A DNA stretch of 64,000 nucleotides, taken from an uncultured Anaerolineaceae bacterium (GTDB taxonomy: Bacteria; Chloroflexota; Anaerolineae; Anaerolineales; Anaerolineaceae). The DNA lies in the NCBI GenBank assembly GCA_937897615.1, contig CALCNO010000032.1, positions 1-64,000 on the forward strand, read 5' to 3'. Below the pieces are notes generated by a model that was not told the DNA's origin, made no database searches, and saw only the letters and a list, made by a program, of their open reading frames with translations. Position 1 is the first letter of the stretch; the number at the start of each line of letters is the position of its first letter. Position numbers and translations under genes: made by a program. Below, piece by piece: positions 18,097 to 26,760 of this stretch.

Positions 18097-18906
18097 TTAC
18101 GATACCGCGTGGATATCGCGGCGGATGTAAAGCAGGTAGCTGACAACGATCGAAACGAGCGAAATGCCAACATTGAGCAGCAGCAGGCGCGTATCAAAGG
18201 CGTGGTGCTGCAGCACATAGTTGGGGTCAAAGTGCTTGAAGGGGGTGATGTATTCCAGCTTCACATCGCCAAAGACCCCGCTGAAGGCGTTTAGCACGTA
18301 GGCGCCAAAGGCCAGGCCCAGCGAGTAGGGGGTCACGTTGTGAATGTGCTTGACCAGCAGCGAGATCACCAGCCCCACCGCCAGGAAAAACACCTGAAAG
18401 ATCAGCAGCCCAAGCAGCAGCAGGCCCAGAATGCCCGGATCATAGCTGCGCTCGCCCTTGAAAGCCAGAATGGCAACAAAACTTGCCAGCGTGATGGCTG
18501 CATCGGTGAGCAGCAGGGCGGTAAAGGCCGCCAGCAGCTTGCTGGTGAGAATTTGCGTCCGGCTGACCGGCCGGGTGAGTAAAAAGTCGGCGGTAAATTC
18601 ACTTTCCTCAATGGAGACCAGCCCAAAGCCAAAGTTGCCGGCCTGGATGGCGGCGCAAAGCTGCACGAACACCATCATAAAGGCGTAAAACCCCATCACC
18701 GCCGAAAGGTCGATCCTGCCCAGGCCAAAGGCGTCTTTGAGCTGCTGCGGGAACTTGGCCATCAACTGGTTGGTCAGTTCAGCCTCATCGGCAAACGCTG
18801 GGAAAATGGAGAAGAAGAACAATATCACCGCGGCGATGGAAACCGACCAGACGAGCACCGAGCGCAGCTTCAGGCGCACTTCATGCGTGTAAATAGTTGC
18901 GATCAT
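18097..18906 (-). CDS. ABC-2 type transporter permease (first permease of the operon)
   Basis: A 269-residue membrane protein, paralogous to the next permease (same EVRLKLRSVLVWSVSIAAVILFF-type start, a loop with FADEAELTNQL, and a PVSRTQILTSK segment before the helix cluster). Two distinct permeases with one ATPase suggest a heterodimeric membrane channel. The gene begins 10 nt after the ATPase stop. Confidence 0.85.
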   Translation of the reverse strand: MIATIYTHEVRLKLRSVLVWSVSIAAVILFFFSIFPAFADEAELTNQLMAKFPQQLKDAFGLGRIDLSAVMGFYAFMMVFVQLCAAIQAGNFGFGLVSIEESEFTADFLLTRPVSRTQILTSKLLAAFTALLLTDAAITLASFVAILAFKGERSYDPGILGLLLLGLLIFQVFFLAVGLVISLLVKHIHNVTPYSLGLAFGAYVLNAFSGVFGDVKLEYITPFKHFDPNYVLQHHAFDTRLLLLNVGISLVSIVVSYLLYIRRDIHAVS

Positions 18907-18915
18907 CTCTGCCGC

Positions 18916-19788
18916 CTATTCGTAATAGTGCATGAAGATTTCTTCCAGGGTGGGTTCTTCGATGACGATATCCGTTACCTGGAGCGCGCCGATCTTTTGC
19001 AGCAGCGCCTTGACCTCTCCCTTGAAGAAGAAATTGACCGAGCCGTTGTCCTCCTGCAGGTTGGTCAGGCCGGCCAGCCCGCTGAGGGCAGGGGCAGCCC
19101 CGGCGGCGCTGAGGCGCACCTTTTTGTAGTTGTTCTTCTGCAGAGTGCGGATGTCGGAGACTTCTACCATGCGCCCCTCGCGGATGATACCCACGCGGTT
19201 GCACAGGCGCTGCACCTCGCCGAGGATGTGCGAGGAGAAGAACACGGTGACGCCGCGTTTGTTCTCCTGGCGGACAAGGTCAAAGAACTTACGCTGCATC
19301 AGGGGGTCAAGCCCGCTGGTGGGTTCATCCAAGAAGATCAGTTTGGGGCTGTGCAGCAATCCCTGCACAATGCCCACCTTCTTTTTGTTGCCGAAGGAAA
19401 GGTCGCTGATCTTGCGGTTCAGGTCCAGCTCCATCAACTCGGAGAGTTCCTTCATGCGCTGGCTGTGGTCGCCGGGGAAGAAGCTGGCAGAATACTTGAG
19501 CAGGTCGAGCACCTTCATGCCTTCATAGTAGAACACCTCCGAGGGCAGGTAGCCAATACTGCGGCGTATCTCTGGCCCGTGGGTAGTCACATCCTTGCCG
19601 AACACGGTGGCGCTGCCGCCGCTGGGGTGGATGAGTGAGAGCAACAGGCGGATGGTGGTGGATTTGCCTGCGCCGTTGGGGCCGATGAAGCCGAAGATTT
19701 CGCCTTCCTCCACGCCAAAGGACACGTCCACAATACCGCGTGACTTGCCGTAATACTTGGTGAGGCCGTTCACTTCTATGATGCTCAT
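18916..19788 (-). CDS. ABC transporter ATP-binding protein (ABC-2 exporter)
   Basis: A 290-residue ATPase from the ATG at 19788 (AAGGAG 9 nt upstream); an in-frame start at 19833 adds 15 unsupported residues. Motifs: Walker A GPNGAGKST, signature DLSFGNKKKV (LSFGN in place of LSGGQ), Walker B LIFLDEPTSGLDP, H-loop SSHIL. The tail (about residues 215-290) is the short variable domain common in drug, antibiotic or sodium exporters. The first gene of a three-gene operon with the two permeases. Confidence 0.92.
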   Translation of the reverse strand: MSIIEVNGLTKYYGKSRGIVDVSFGVEEGEIFGFIGPNGAGKSTTIRLLLSLIHPSGGSATVFGKDVTTHGPEIRRSIGYLPSEVFYYEGMKVLDLLKYSASFFPGDHSQRMKELSELMELDLNRKISDLSFGNKKKVGIVQGLLHSPKLIFLDEPTSGLDPLMQRKFFDLVRQENKRGVTVFFSSHILGEVQRLCNRVGIIREGRMVEVSDIRTLQKNNYKKVRLSAAGAAPALSGLAGLTNLQEDNGSVNFFFKGEVKALLQKIGALQVTDIVIEEPTLEEIFMHYYE

Positions 19789-19949
19789 ATTAAGGTACTC
19801 CTTTCCTGGTTGGTACTTCCTTGGAAATACCAAACGCGCTTATCATACCCCAATCCAATGGGAAAGCAAGCATTTTTCACCCGCCGGGAGGGCGGCCGGA
19901 GGCGCGCTTAAATTCGTTGCGTGCGCAAATTGCTGTGGGAGATTTGATT

Positions 19950-22900
19950 TTAGATATACTGGCTGGGCTTGATCGAGGGCAGGGGGCCGGTGCCCGGCAG
20001 TTGGGTTGCGTATTCCGGGCGCCAGGAGGCCACCTTGTTGCGTCCGCTGCGTTTGCAGGCATACAATGCCTGATCGGAACGGTCCAGCAGTTCCTCCAGG
20101 TTGCGGCAGTTTTTATCCTGCGTGACCACCCCCAGGCTGATGGTGATGGACATGTTGCCCACGCGCGTGGGCAAGACGGCATCGGCGGTCACCTGGCGCA
20201 GGCGTTCGGCGGTGAGCATGGCGTCTTCCAGCGAGGTTTCCGGCAGCATGATGACGAACTCCTCGCCGCCATAGCGTGCCAGAATATCCACCTGGCGCAG
20301 TTTGCCGCTGACCACCCCCGCCAGCCCTTGCAGCACCTGGTCGCCGACGGCATGGCCGTAGGTGTCATTCACGCGTTTGAAGTGGTCAATATCGAGCATG
20401 ATCACGCTGAGGGGGCGGGTGTAGCGCTTGCTGCGCTCAAATTCCTGCGAGGCCACCTCGTAGAACTTGCGCCGGTTGAACAGGCCTGTCAGGTCATCGG
20501 TGATGGCCATGTTCTGCATGGTGTTGAACAACTGGGCGTTTTCAATGGCCACCGCGGCGTTAGCTCCCAGCAGTTCCAGGGCTTCCATATCCAATTCGTC
20601 GTACATGTTCGGCGTGTAACTTTGCGCGCTGATCACCCCCACCACGCCGGTGCGCGTGCGCAGCGGCACGATGATGATGGATTGCGAAACATCTTCGCCG
20701 TTGTCGTTGCCCACCAGCACCGCCCCGCTGCTTTCCACCATCTCACGCGTAAAGTGGTGCCAGATACGCGATTTGCCTTCCTTGATTACTTTGCCGAAGA
20801 GGCCCTTTTCGATGCTGCGTTCCTGCAGCTCAATGGGTTCTTCGCGGTCGTAAATGAAGACATCGCGGATGGTGGCACGCTCGCGGTCTACCAACGCAAT
20901 GCTGAAATACTCGGTCTTCATCAGCTTTTTTACCGCCTCAAAGATCACCGGGTACATGTCTTCCAGTTTGAGCACCGCGCCGATGGTCTGCCCGAATTCA
21001 TAGAGGGTCTTGAAGCGTTCGGCGGAACTGACCTCTTCGGTGTAGAGGCGGGCGTTCTCCAGGGCAATGGACACCTGGTCGGCAAACGCCGTTATCAGGC
21101 GCACATGCTCGTTGTTGAAGCGGTTTAGCTCGTGTGCATCCAGCGAGAGGATGCCGATGGGCTTGCCCTTGATGGTCAGCGGTGCGCCCATCCAACTGCG
21201 GATGGCGCGCTGCGACTGCGGGATCTGGGCGAAATTCGGAAAATCCGCCATCACATTGTTGACCACCAGCGAGCTGTTTTCCATAAAGACGATGGCGCCG
21301 GGGTTCTGGGCATCCAGAGCATACTGGATTCCGAGCACGGTGGTGAGTTCCTTAAACCCGTGCCCGCCCACGATGACCAGTTTGTCATCCTTTTTGAGCA
21401 GCACCGAGGCGCTGTCATAGGGGATTACGTACGAGAGTTGCTCCAAAATGCGTGCAATGGCTTCTTCCTGATTGAGGGTGGCGGTTACAGCCGCACCGGC
21501 GCGCGAGAGTTTTTCGGCTTCCTCGGCGCGCTTGCGCGCATCCTGGATGAGGCGGGCGTTTTGGATGGCGATGATCGCCTGCTGGGCAAAGGACTCCAGC
21601 AGCCGGATATCGTCTTTGGAAAACTGCCGGTCGATATTCTTGTCGCCAATGGCCACCACCCCAAACAGGGCTGAGCCTGCAACCATCGGAATGGCCAGGC
21701 TGGCATGCGGCACCAGGTCTTTGTATTGCGGCATGCAGTTTTCCCAGCTGCTGTAATCGGCAATGGTCTGCGGGGTGAGGGTTTGGGCTACCAGGCCCAT
21801 TAACCCTTCGCCAATTTGCACCGGCGTTCCCACATAGCTCCTGCCCATGTTCTCAGAAACGGTCACGCGCAGGCAGTTGTTCTCCGGCTCAAACAGGGCC
21901 AGTTCGCCCACATCGGAGTTCAGCAGGGAGATGGCGCGGGTGACGATCTGCTTGAGGAGCAGGTTGAGGTCGAGTTCTGAGTTGATGCTGATCAGGGTAT
22001 CCTGCAGGCCATTCAACTCCTCAATGCGGCGCCGTTCACCGGAATACAGGCGGGCATTTTTGATTGCCAGAGCTGCCTGGGCGCAGAAGGTGGTGAGGAG
22101 TTCTGCATGGTGAGGGTTGTAGAAATCAGCATCTTCCTTGTCCAGCGAAAAGATCATTTCCAGCTTGCCGTCAATGACCACCGGCGCGCCCATCCAGGAG
22201 TGATAGTGGCTGGTCACCGGATCGGAGATCCAGTTGGCATCCAGCGCGGTATCTGCGATGATCTTGGCCTTGAGGTCCTTTTTGATCATCTGCAGATTAT
22301 GCGTGGTGTCTACGTTCAACGCAATTTGCTTGAGCTGTTTAAGTTCATCCGGTTTTGTTTTGCGGTACCCGTTGATGCGCTCAATGTGTGCGATATTCTC
22401 CCGGATGACCATGATATTGGCCCCGTCGTAAGGCACCAGGCGTTTCACCTGATCCAGGAGGAGGTCGAGCACTTCGGTAAGGTCAAGCGTCTTGGTGAGG
22501 TTGGCGCCGATATCGGCCATTGTTTCCGCCAGCTTGCGCTGCTCATGCTCGGTGGTGAACAGGCGCACTCTTTCCAGCGCAACGCTGAAGGAGTCGCAAA
22601 TGGTATGCAGGATTTCCAGGCGGTTTTCGGTGATGGGGGTGCTTTCGTTCTCGAGGAAATTGACCAGCCCAATGGGTTTCTTGCCCAGGTACAGCGGCAG
22701 CGAGTAGTGGCTGCTGATTTCTGCCCCATCGGGGGATTGCGGCGCGCAATTGCATCCATCAACGATCTGGGAATTTTCCAACTCTCCATTGAGCAGAGAG
22801 ATGACGCAGGCGTGCTCCTGGTTGTTCACGCGGGAAAAGTGCAGCGAACTCCCGGCGGAAAGGGGGTCGAAATCAATGCGCTGGGAAGTGTTGTTGTCTT

Positions 22901-23570
22901 CATCCGGCAGGAAGACCCAAAGCGAGGAGCTTTTGGTGATGGAGCGGATGGTTTCCAGCACCGGGGAGAGCGCCCCGCGCAGTGTGGTGGCCTCGTTGAG
23001 GCTTTCACTGACGCGGCGGATGGTGGAAAGTTCATCCATACGCGACTGGATGATATCCAGTGCACGGCGGCTGCTGGCTTCTACGGCGTTCAAATCGCCG
23101 GGGTTGCGCACCAGTACCGAAAAGTAATTTAGCTTTTTAAAGGTAAAGGGGGTAAAGAAGAATACTAGGGGAACTTGCTCTCCCGATTGAAGCTGTGTCT
23201 CAACATCGCGCGAGAAAGGCATGCCGCCTACCTGGTTGAGCGTATCGGTGTTCAGGGTTGGGGCCAGGATTTTGACGGAGTGGTTGACCAAGTCCGGCCG
23301 GGCATAGCCGGCCAGGTGGAGGAGATTGGCATTGGCCTCCAGAATGATACCGGAAGCATCAATGACTAACGCGGGTTGGGGGTAGGCGTCAAAGACACTG
23401 CGCACAAAGCGCTCCTGCGTTGTGCCTTTGGCAGGTCGGCCAGCCTTTCTATGCAGGTGGAGCCAGATGATGAACGAGGCAGCTACCAATACACAGAATA
23501 CCACGACGATGCTGGCAAAAAGATACGGAGGAAGTTTACCGATCAACTCGATCAAAGAACACGGCTCCAA
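19950..23570 (-). CDS. Membrane-anchored PAS, five-GAF, GGDEF diguanylate cyclase
   Basis: A 1206-residue sensor. One N-terminal membrane helix (about 16-38) is followed by a PAS domain (about 50-150, AYPQPALVIDASGIILEAN), five GAF-type domains (about 185-335, 345-505, 515-680, 690-850 and 860-1025), each ending in a repeated A..ALxNARL linker helix, and a C-terminal GGDEF domain with ARYGGEEF. The inhibitory I-site RQVD sits five residues before GGEEF, so product inhibition is expected. It should make cyclic di-GMP in response to one or several small ligands or redox state. The start is TTG at 23570, without a clear ribosome-binding site, so the N-terminus may be a few residues off. It stands alone. 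Confidence 0.92.
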   Translation of the reverse strand: MEPCSLIELIGKLPPYLFASIVVVFCVLVAASFIIWLHLHRKAGRPAKGTTQERFVRSVFDAYPQPALVIDASGIILEANANLLHLAGYARPDLVNHSVKILAPTLNTDTLNQVGGMPFSRDVETQLQSGEQVPLVFFFTPFTFKKLNYFSVLVRNPGDLNAVEASSRRALDIIQSRMDELSTIRRVSESLNEATTLRGALSPVLETIRSITKSSSLWVFLPDEDNNTSQRIDFDPLSAGSSLHFSRVNNQEHACVISLLNGELENSQIVDGCNCAPQSPDGAEISSHYSLPLYLGKKPIGLVNFLENESTPITENRLEILHTICDSFSVALERVRLFTTEHEQRKLAETMADIGANLTKTLDLTEVLDLLLDQVKRLVPYDGANIMVIRENIAHIERINGYRKTKPDELKQLKQIALNVDTTHNLQMIKKDLKAKIIADTALDANWISDPVTSHYHSWMGAPVVIDGKLEMIFSLDKEDADFYNPHHAELLTTFCAQAALAIKNARLYSGERRRIEELNGLQDTLISINSELDLNLLLKQIVTRAISLLNSDVGELALFEPENNCLRVTVSENMGRSYVGTPVQIGEGLMGLVAQTLTPQTIADYSSWENCMPQYKDLVPHASLAIPMVAGSALFGVVAIGDKNIDRQFSKDDIRLLESFAQQAIIAIQNARLIQDARKRAEEAEKLSRAGAAVTATLNQEEAIARILEQLSYVIPYDSASVLLKKDDKLVIVGGHGFKELTTVLGIQYALDAQNPGAIVFMENSSLVVNNVMADFPNFAQIPQSQRAIRSWMGAPLTIKGKPIGILSLDAHELNRFNNEHVRLITAFADQVSIALENARLYTEEVSSAERFKTLYEFGQTIGAVLKLEDMYPVIFEAVKKLMKTEYFSIALVDRERATIRDVFIYDREEPIELQERSIEKGLFGKVIKEGKSRIWHHFTREMVESSGAVLVGNDNGEDVSQSIIIVPLRTRTGVVGVISAQSYTPNMYDELDMEALELLGANAAVAIENAQLFNTMQNMAITDDLTGLFNRRKFYEVASQEFERSKRYTRPLSVIMLDIDHFKRVNDTYGHAVGDQVLQGLAGVVSGKLRQVDILARYGGEEFVIMLPETSLEDAMLTAERLRQVTADAVLPTRVGNMSITISLGVVTQDKNCRNLEELLDRSDQALYACKRSGRNKVASWRPEYATQLPGTGPLPSIKPSQYI

Positions 23571-23751
23571 ATTTTAGAAACAATAAGACATTATCAGTAT
23601 ATAAATGAATAATCGCTTTTTTTAGTGATGAAAAGTTTTGTAAATTGTTTCTAAGGTTATTTTTACGGGCTTTTTATGTGCATTTCCGGGGGATATTTAT
23701 TAAAATTTCGGTAAGGGGTAAAATAAAAGGAAGTTACCCCGGGGAGTGTTG

Positions 23752-24399
23752 ATGGGTTTTACCGATTTTTCCTTCACGCCGAGTGAATACGTTCTGCTCA
23801 ACGCGGATCGCTATGCTTCAGAGGGCAGCGGCAAGAATGCGCATAACCTTCTGTGCCGCGAGGGCATGGTGGATGGCCCCAACCTGGCGGCGCTGCTGGT
23901 GATGGCGGCCATTCTGGCCTGCCAGGCTGAAGGCGCACTGGAGGTTTCCCTGGGGCAAAGCAAGCGCCTTTTCCACGCGGATACGGTCAGCCATGTGCTG
24001 CTCAAGCCCGGCGGCAAAGTGCCCAACTGGAACGGGTATACCCTGGAGAACACCCTGCTCTTTGTCACCGGCCAGTTGTTTGCCATGCAGGATGTCAATA
24101 CGGCTCGTAATGTTACTTACGAGATTGTCCAGGAAGATTGCGAAAAGCCCTGGGAGAAGATCATCGAAGTGGTGGAGTGGGGGCTGGCCTCCTCCAACTG
24201 GCTCATCCCGGTGGAAGGGGAAGCGGCGGCAGCTTTCTCTACGCCGTTCATCTGCCCGGCCAAAGTGCGCGACTTGGCAATGGCCCAACCCGAAGAGCCG
24301 GTGAAGGGGCTGTTGACAGGCTGCAAGCACGACCAGCCTGATCTGTGGAAGGCGTTGTATAACGAGATCACCCTGGCATTCAAAGACCGGCGGATTTAA
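23752..24399 (+). CDS. Protein of unknown function
   Basis: A 215-residue soluble protein with no signal peptide. The ATG at 23752 has GGGGAG upstream; two alternative start codons precede it directly. There is an N-terminal FTPSEYVLLNADRY, then a helical segment (AALLVMAAILACQAEGALEV), and a C-terminal KALYNEITLAFKDRR. The pattern of a helix bundle followed by a short beta element is faintly like GPP34-type domains (Golgi phosphoprotein 3 fold), but I cannot claim homology. It is flanked by divergent and convergent genes, so it is monocistronic, with a shared terminator at 24431-24453. Confidence 0.65.
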   Translation: MGFTDFSFTPSEYVLLNADRYASEGSGKNAHNLLCREGMVDGPNLAALLVMAAILACQAEGALEVSLGQSKRLFHADTVSHVLLKPGGKVPNWNGYTLENTLLFVTGQLFAMQDVNTARNVTYEIVQEDCEKPWEKIIEVVEWGLASSNWLIPVEGEAAAAFSTPFICPAKVRDLAMAQPEEPVKGLLTGCKHDQPDLWKALYNEITLAFKDRRI

Positions 24400-24430
24400 G
24401 AACCCGCGCGGCCACATTGCGTAAAAGAAC

Positions 24431-24453
24431 GCCCCTCTCAGCCTGAGAGGGGC
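24431..24453. terminator. Bidirectional terminator between convergent genes
   Basis: A perfect 10-bp stem (GCCCCTCTCA / TGAGAGGGGC) with a 3-nt loop. On the plus strand it is followed by AAAGTTTTT. It serves the unknown gene (+) and the aldolase gene (-). Confidence 0.75.
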
Positions 24454-24477
24454 AAAGTTTTTGCTTGCGGGGGGAAT

Positions 24478-25428
24478 TTACTTGTTCACCAGCTTGCGCA
24501 CGGCTTCCAGTTGACCGGCGCTGCCCAGTTTGACGTTCTTGGCAGCGATGAACTTGGCATACTCGGACATGAACACCTTGCCCACCGGGCGCAGGTCAAA
24601 GTTTTCCGGGTGCTCGTTGAAGTATTCGCGGTGAACGCGTGTCCACACCAGGCGGCCATCGGTATCGATGTTGATCTTGGTCACGCCCAACTCGGCGGCG
24701 TGGCGGAACTGGTTGTCGTCTACACCCTTGGCGCCTTTGAGGTTGCCGCCGGCAGCGTTGATGCGCGCCACTTCTTCCTGCGGAACGGAGGAAGAGCCGT
24801 GCATCACCAGCGGAAAGCCCGGCAGGCGCTTCTGGATGGCTTCCAGCACTTCGAAGTGCAAGCCCTGCGTGCCGCTGAATTTGAAAGCCCCGTGGCTGGT
24901 GCCGATGGCGCAGGCGAGCGAATCGCAGCCGGTGAGGGCCACAAATTCCTTGGCCTGGTCGGGGTCGGTGAGCTTGGCTTTGGCTTCGTCTACGGCCACA
25001 TGCTCTTCCACGCCGCCCAACTGGCCCAGCTCTGCTTCCACAACAATGCCTTTGGCGTGCGCAGCTTCCACCACGCGCCGGGTGATCTCCACGTTCTTTT
25101 CAAAGGGTTCGGCGGAGGCGTCGATCATCACCGAGGAATAGAAACCGCTGTTGATGCAGTCGTAGCAGGTTTCCTCGTCGCCGTGGTCGAGATGCACGGC
25201 GAAGATGGCTTCCGGGAAGACCTGGTCGGCAGAGCGGATGAGGCCTTCGATCATGATCTTGTTGGTGTAAGAACGTGCGCCCTTGCTGATCTGGATGATG
25301 AAGGGGGCGGCGCTATCAACGTTGCCGCGGAACAGGCCCATGGTCTGCTCCAGGTTGTTGATGTTGTATGCGCCGATGGCATACTTGCCGTAAGCGGCTT
25401 TGAATAATTCTTTGGTGGTTACGATCAT
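24478..25428 (-). CDS. fba: Class II fructose-bisphosphate aldolase
   Basis: At 316 residues this has the usual class II aldolase length. Zinc-binding and active-site motifs are present: VHLDHGDE (first Asp-His pair), VEAELGQLGGVE, GTSHGAFKF and MHGSSSV, with TKINIDTDGRL near the C-terminus, which binds the phosphate. It interconverts fructose-1,6-bisphosphate and the two triose phosphates in glycolysis and gluconeogenesis. GGAG sits before the ATG. A TATAAT on the minus strand at 25478-25483 is a possible -10. A related ketose-bisphosphate substrate (tagatose) cannot be ruled out. Confidence 0.92.
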   Translation of the reverse strand: MIVTTKELFKAAYGKYAIGAYNINNLEQTMGLFRGNVDSAAPFIIQISKGARSYTNKIMIEGLIRSADQVFPEAIFAVHLDHGDEETCYDCINSGFYSSVMIDASAEPFEKNVEITRRVVEAAHAKGIVVEAELGQLGGVEEHVAVDEAKAKLTDPDQAKEFVALTGCDSLACAIGTSHGAFKFSGTQGLHFEVLEAIQKRLPGFPLVMHGSSSVPQEEVARINAAGGNLKGAKGVDDNQFRHAAELGVTKINIDTDGRLVWTRVHREYFNEHPENFDLRPVGKVFMSEYAKFIAAKNVKLGSAGQLEAVRKLVNK

Positions 25429-25621
25429 GGCTTTCTCCTTTGTTTAACTCCCCGCAGGGAGGAATGGTCTGGACAATATTATAGTCCGAAATCGACGAAA
25501 CCGCCGTTAAAGATAAAAACTGTCCGTAAACGGGGCGTTGTATGCCGGATGAAAAACTCCCGGGGCCATTTACGGACTCGGGAGTTTGCGCAGGAGGAGA
25601 AGCCAGAACTGTGTGGAACGG

Positions 25622-26275
25622 TTAGTTGCCGGGCCGGATCAGCTTCCAGCCGGTGGTAAAGCCGAGGTTGTGCTTGATCTGCAGGGTGATCCCCAGCATG
25701 CCCAGGCCTTCCAACTGTCGGGCGCGCTTGAGGGCGCCGGTATCCACCGGCACCAGGCCGCCATCGGCGATCAGGGCTGAGAGGGTTTTCTTGGCGGACT
25801 CATCGTCACCGGCCAGGAAAACATCCAGCGGAACGCCGCCCACGTTGCCCGTTACCAGCGTGCCGGCAAAAGTGGTGTTAAAGGCTTTTACCAGGCGGGC
25901 GCTGGCAGGCAGCACCTTTGCCAGTTCCTCGGCAGAGGAAGAGCCGGGCAGGGTGGCAAGGTCGTCAAAGGTGGCGTTTAGCGGGTTGGCAATATCCACC
26001 ACGATCTTGTTTTCCAGGCGCGCGCCGAGCTGCTTGGCCACTTCCATGTTGACCCCGTACCATACTGCCAGAATGACTACGTCGCCGGGCTTGACGGACT
26101 CCAGCCTGGCGGTTTCCACTTTGGCGCGGCTGCCGGCCAGGGTTTTCAATTCGTCCGCCAACGCATCGGCGGCTTCCGGGTTGGCGTCTACCAGGGTGAC
26201 ATTGTGACCGCCGGCGACCATGCGGTAGCCGATGCCCTTGCCCATGTTGCCCGCACCGATAATTGTGATGTTCAT
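25622..26275 (-). CDS. NAD(P)-binding reductase of the F420-dependent oxidoreductase type
   Basis: A 217-residue Rossmann-fold protein. The N-terminus ITIIGAGNMGKGIGYRMVAGG is a dinucleotide-binding GxGxxG, and VVDIANPLNATFDD, LVKAFNTTFAGTL and DVFLAGDDESAK match the NADPH:F420 oxidoreductase-like family (COG2085). Many members outside methanogens act as NADPH-dependent reductases with other partners. It diverges from an HxlR regulator with which it shares overlapping promoters and operators, so it is very likely the regulator's target, possibly induced by electrophiles or redox stress. AAGGAG precedes the ATG. Confidence 0.85.
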   Translation of the reverse strand: MNITIIGAGNMGKGIGYRMVAGGHNVTLVDANPEAADALADELKTLAGSRAKVETARLESVKPGDVVILAVWYGVNMEVAKQLGARLENKIVVDIANPLNATFDDLATLPGSSSAEELAKVLPASARLVKAFNTTFAGTLVTGNVGGVPLDVFLAGDDESAKKTLSALIADGGLVPVDTGALKRARQLEGLGMLGITLQIKHNLGFTTGWKLIRPGN

Positions 26276-26311
26276 GTTAACACTCCTTAGTTATAATAGA
26301 TTAGTTAGTAA

Positions 26312-26367
26312 CTTATTGATAGTATTATAGCGCAATGCTATCCTATTGTCAAGTAACTATCAATAAG
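26312..26367. promoter_or_regulatory. Candidate HxlR operator, paired inverted repeats
   Basis: CTTATTGATAGT (26312-26323) and its exact complement ACTATCAATAAG (26356-26367) are two 12-nt sites in inverted orientation, 44 nt apart. One lies just past the -10 box of the reductase promoter, the other in the spacer of the regulator promoter, so one regulator could shut both. Confidence 0.75.
26324..26352 (-). promoter_or_regulatory. Consensus sigma-70 promoter of the reductase gene
   Basis: On the minus strand TTGACA (26352-26347), a 17-nt spacer, and TATAAT (26329-26324): a perfect match to the consensus. It drives the gene starting at 26275. Confidence 0.85.
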
Positions 26368-26374
26368 ATATAAT
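26346..26374 (+). promoter_or_regulatory. Near-consensus promoter of the HxlR gene
   Basis: TTGTCA (26346-26351), a 17-nt spacer, and TATAAT (26369-26374). Its -35 box overlaps the reductase -35 by five bases on the opposite strand. The ATG is only 7 nt after the -10 box, so the transcript should start at or next to the ATG (leaderless). Confidence 0.8.
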
Positions 26375-26381
26375 AAAAGTT

Positions 26382-26705
26382 ATGTTAGAGAATACGGTTG
26401 TTGTTCAAGACCAGCGCTGCCCGGTGGAAGCTGTGGCAGAGATCATCGGGCAGAAATGGGTCTCCCTGATCCTGCGCGACCTGGCGGATGGCGCGCGCCG
26501 ATTTGGCGAGTTGCAGCACTCGGTGGGGCTTAGCCCGCGTGTGCTTTCGGCGCGCCTGCAAGAGCTGGAGCAGCGCGGGGTGGTGAACCGCCGGGTGTTT
26601 GCCGAGGTGCCGCCGCGCACAGAATACTCGCTGACCGAAAAAGGGCAGTATTTGATTCCCCTCATCGACGAGATGCGCCGCGTGGGTAAGTTTTTCCTGG
26701 AATAA
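26382..26705 (+). CDS. HxlR-family transcriptional regulator
   Basis: A 107-residue winged-helix regulator: RCPVEAVAEIIGQKWVSLILRDL start, a recognition helix region (FGELQHSVGLSPRVLSARLQELEQRGVV) and the VPPRTEYSLTEKGQYL wing. The cysteine of RCPVE is the one that senses oxidants or quinones in related proteins (YodB/HypR type). It likely represses itself and the divergent reductase through the repeats at 26312-26367. The start has no Shine-Dalgarno sequence and lies at the predicted transcription start. Confidence 0.92.
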   Translation: MLENTVVVQDQRCPVEAVAEIIGQKWVSLILRDLADGARRFGELQHSVGLSPRVLSARLQELEQRGVVNRRVFAEVPPRTEYSLTEKGQYLIPLIDEMRRVGKFFLE

Positions 26706-26760
26706 TCTACAAGCTCAACAACGGAAAGTGAGACGCTAAGCATGCGCCAGTAGCCGGCGG

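Noticed and set aside
19821..21128. 435-residue forward frame over the GAF-GGDEF gene
   Set aside because: Antisense to GGEEF and GAF sequence; no start signals.
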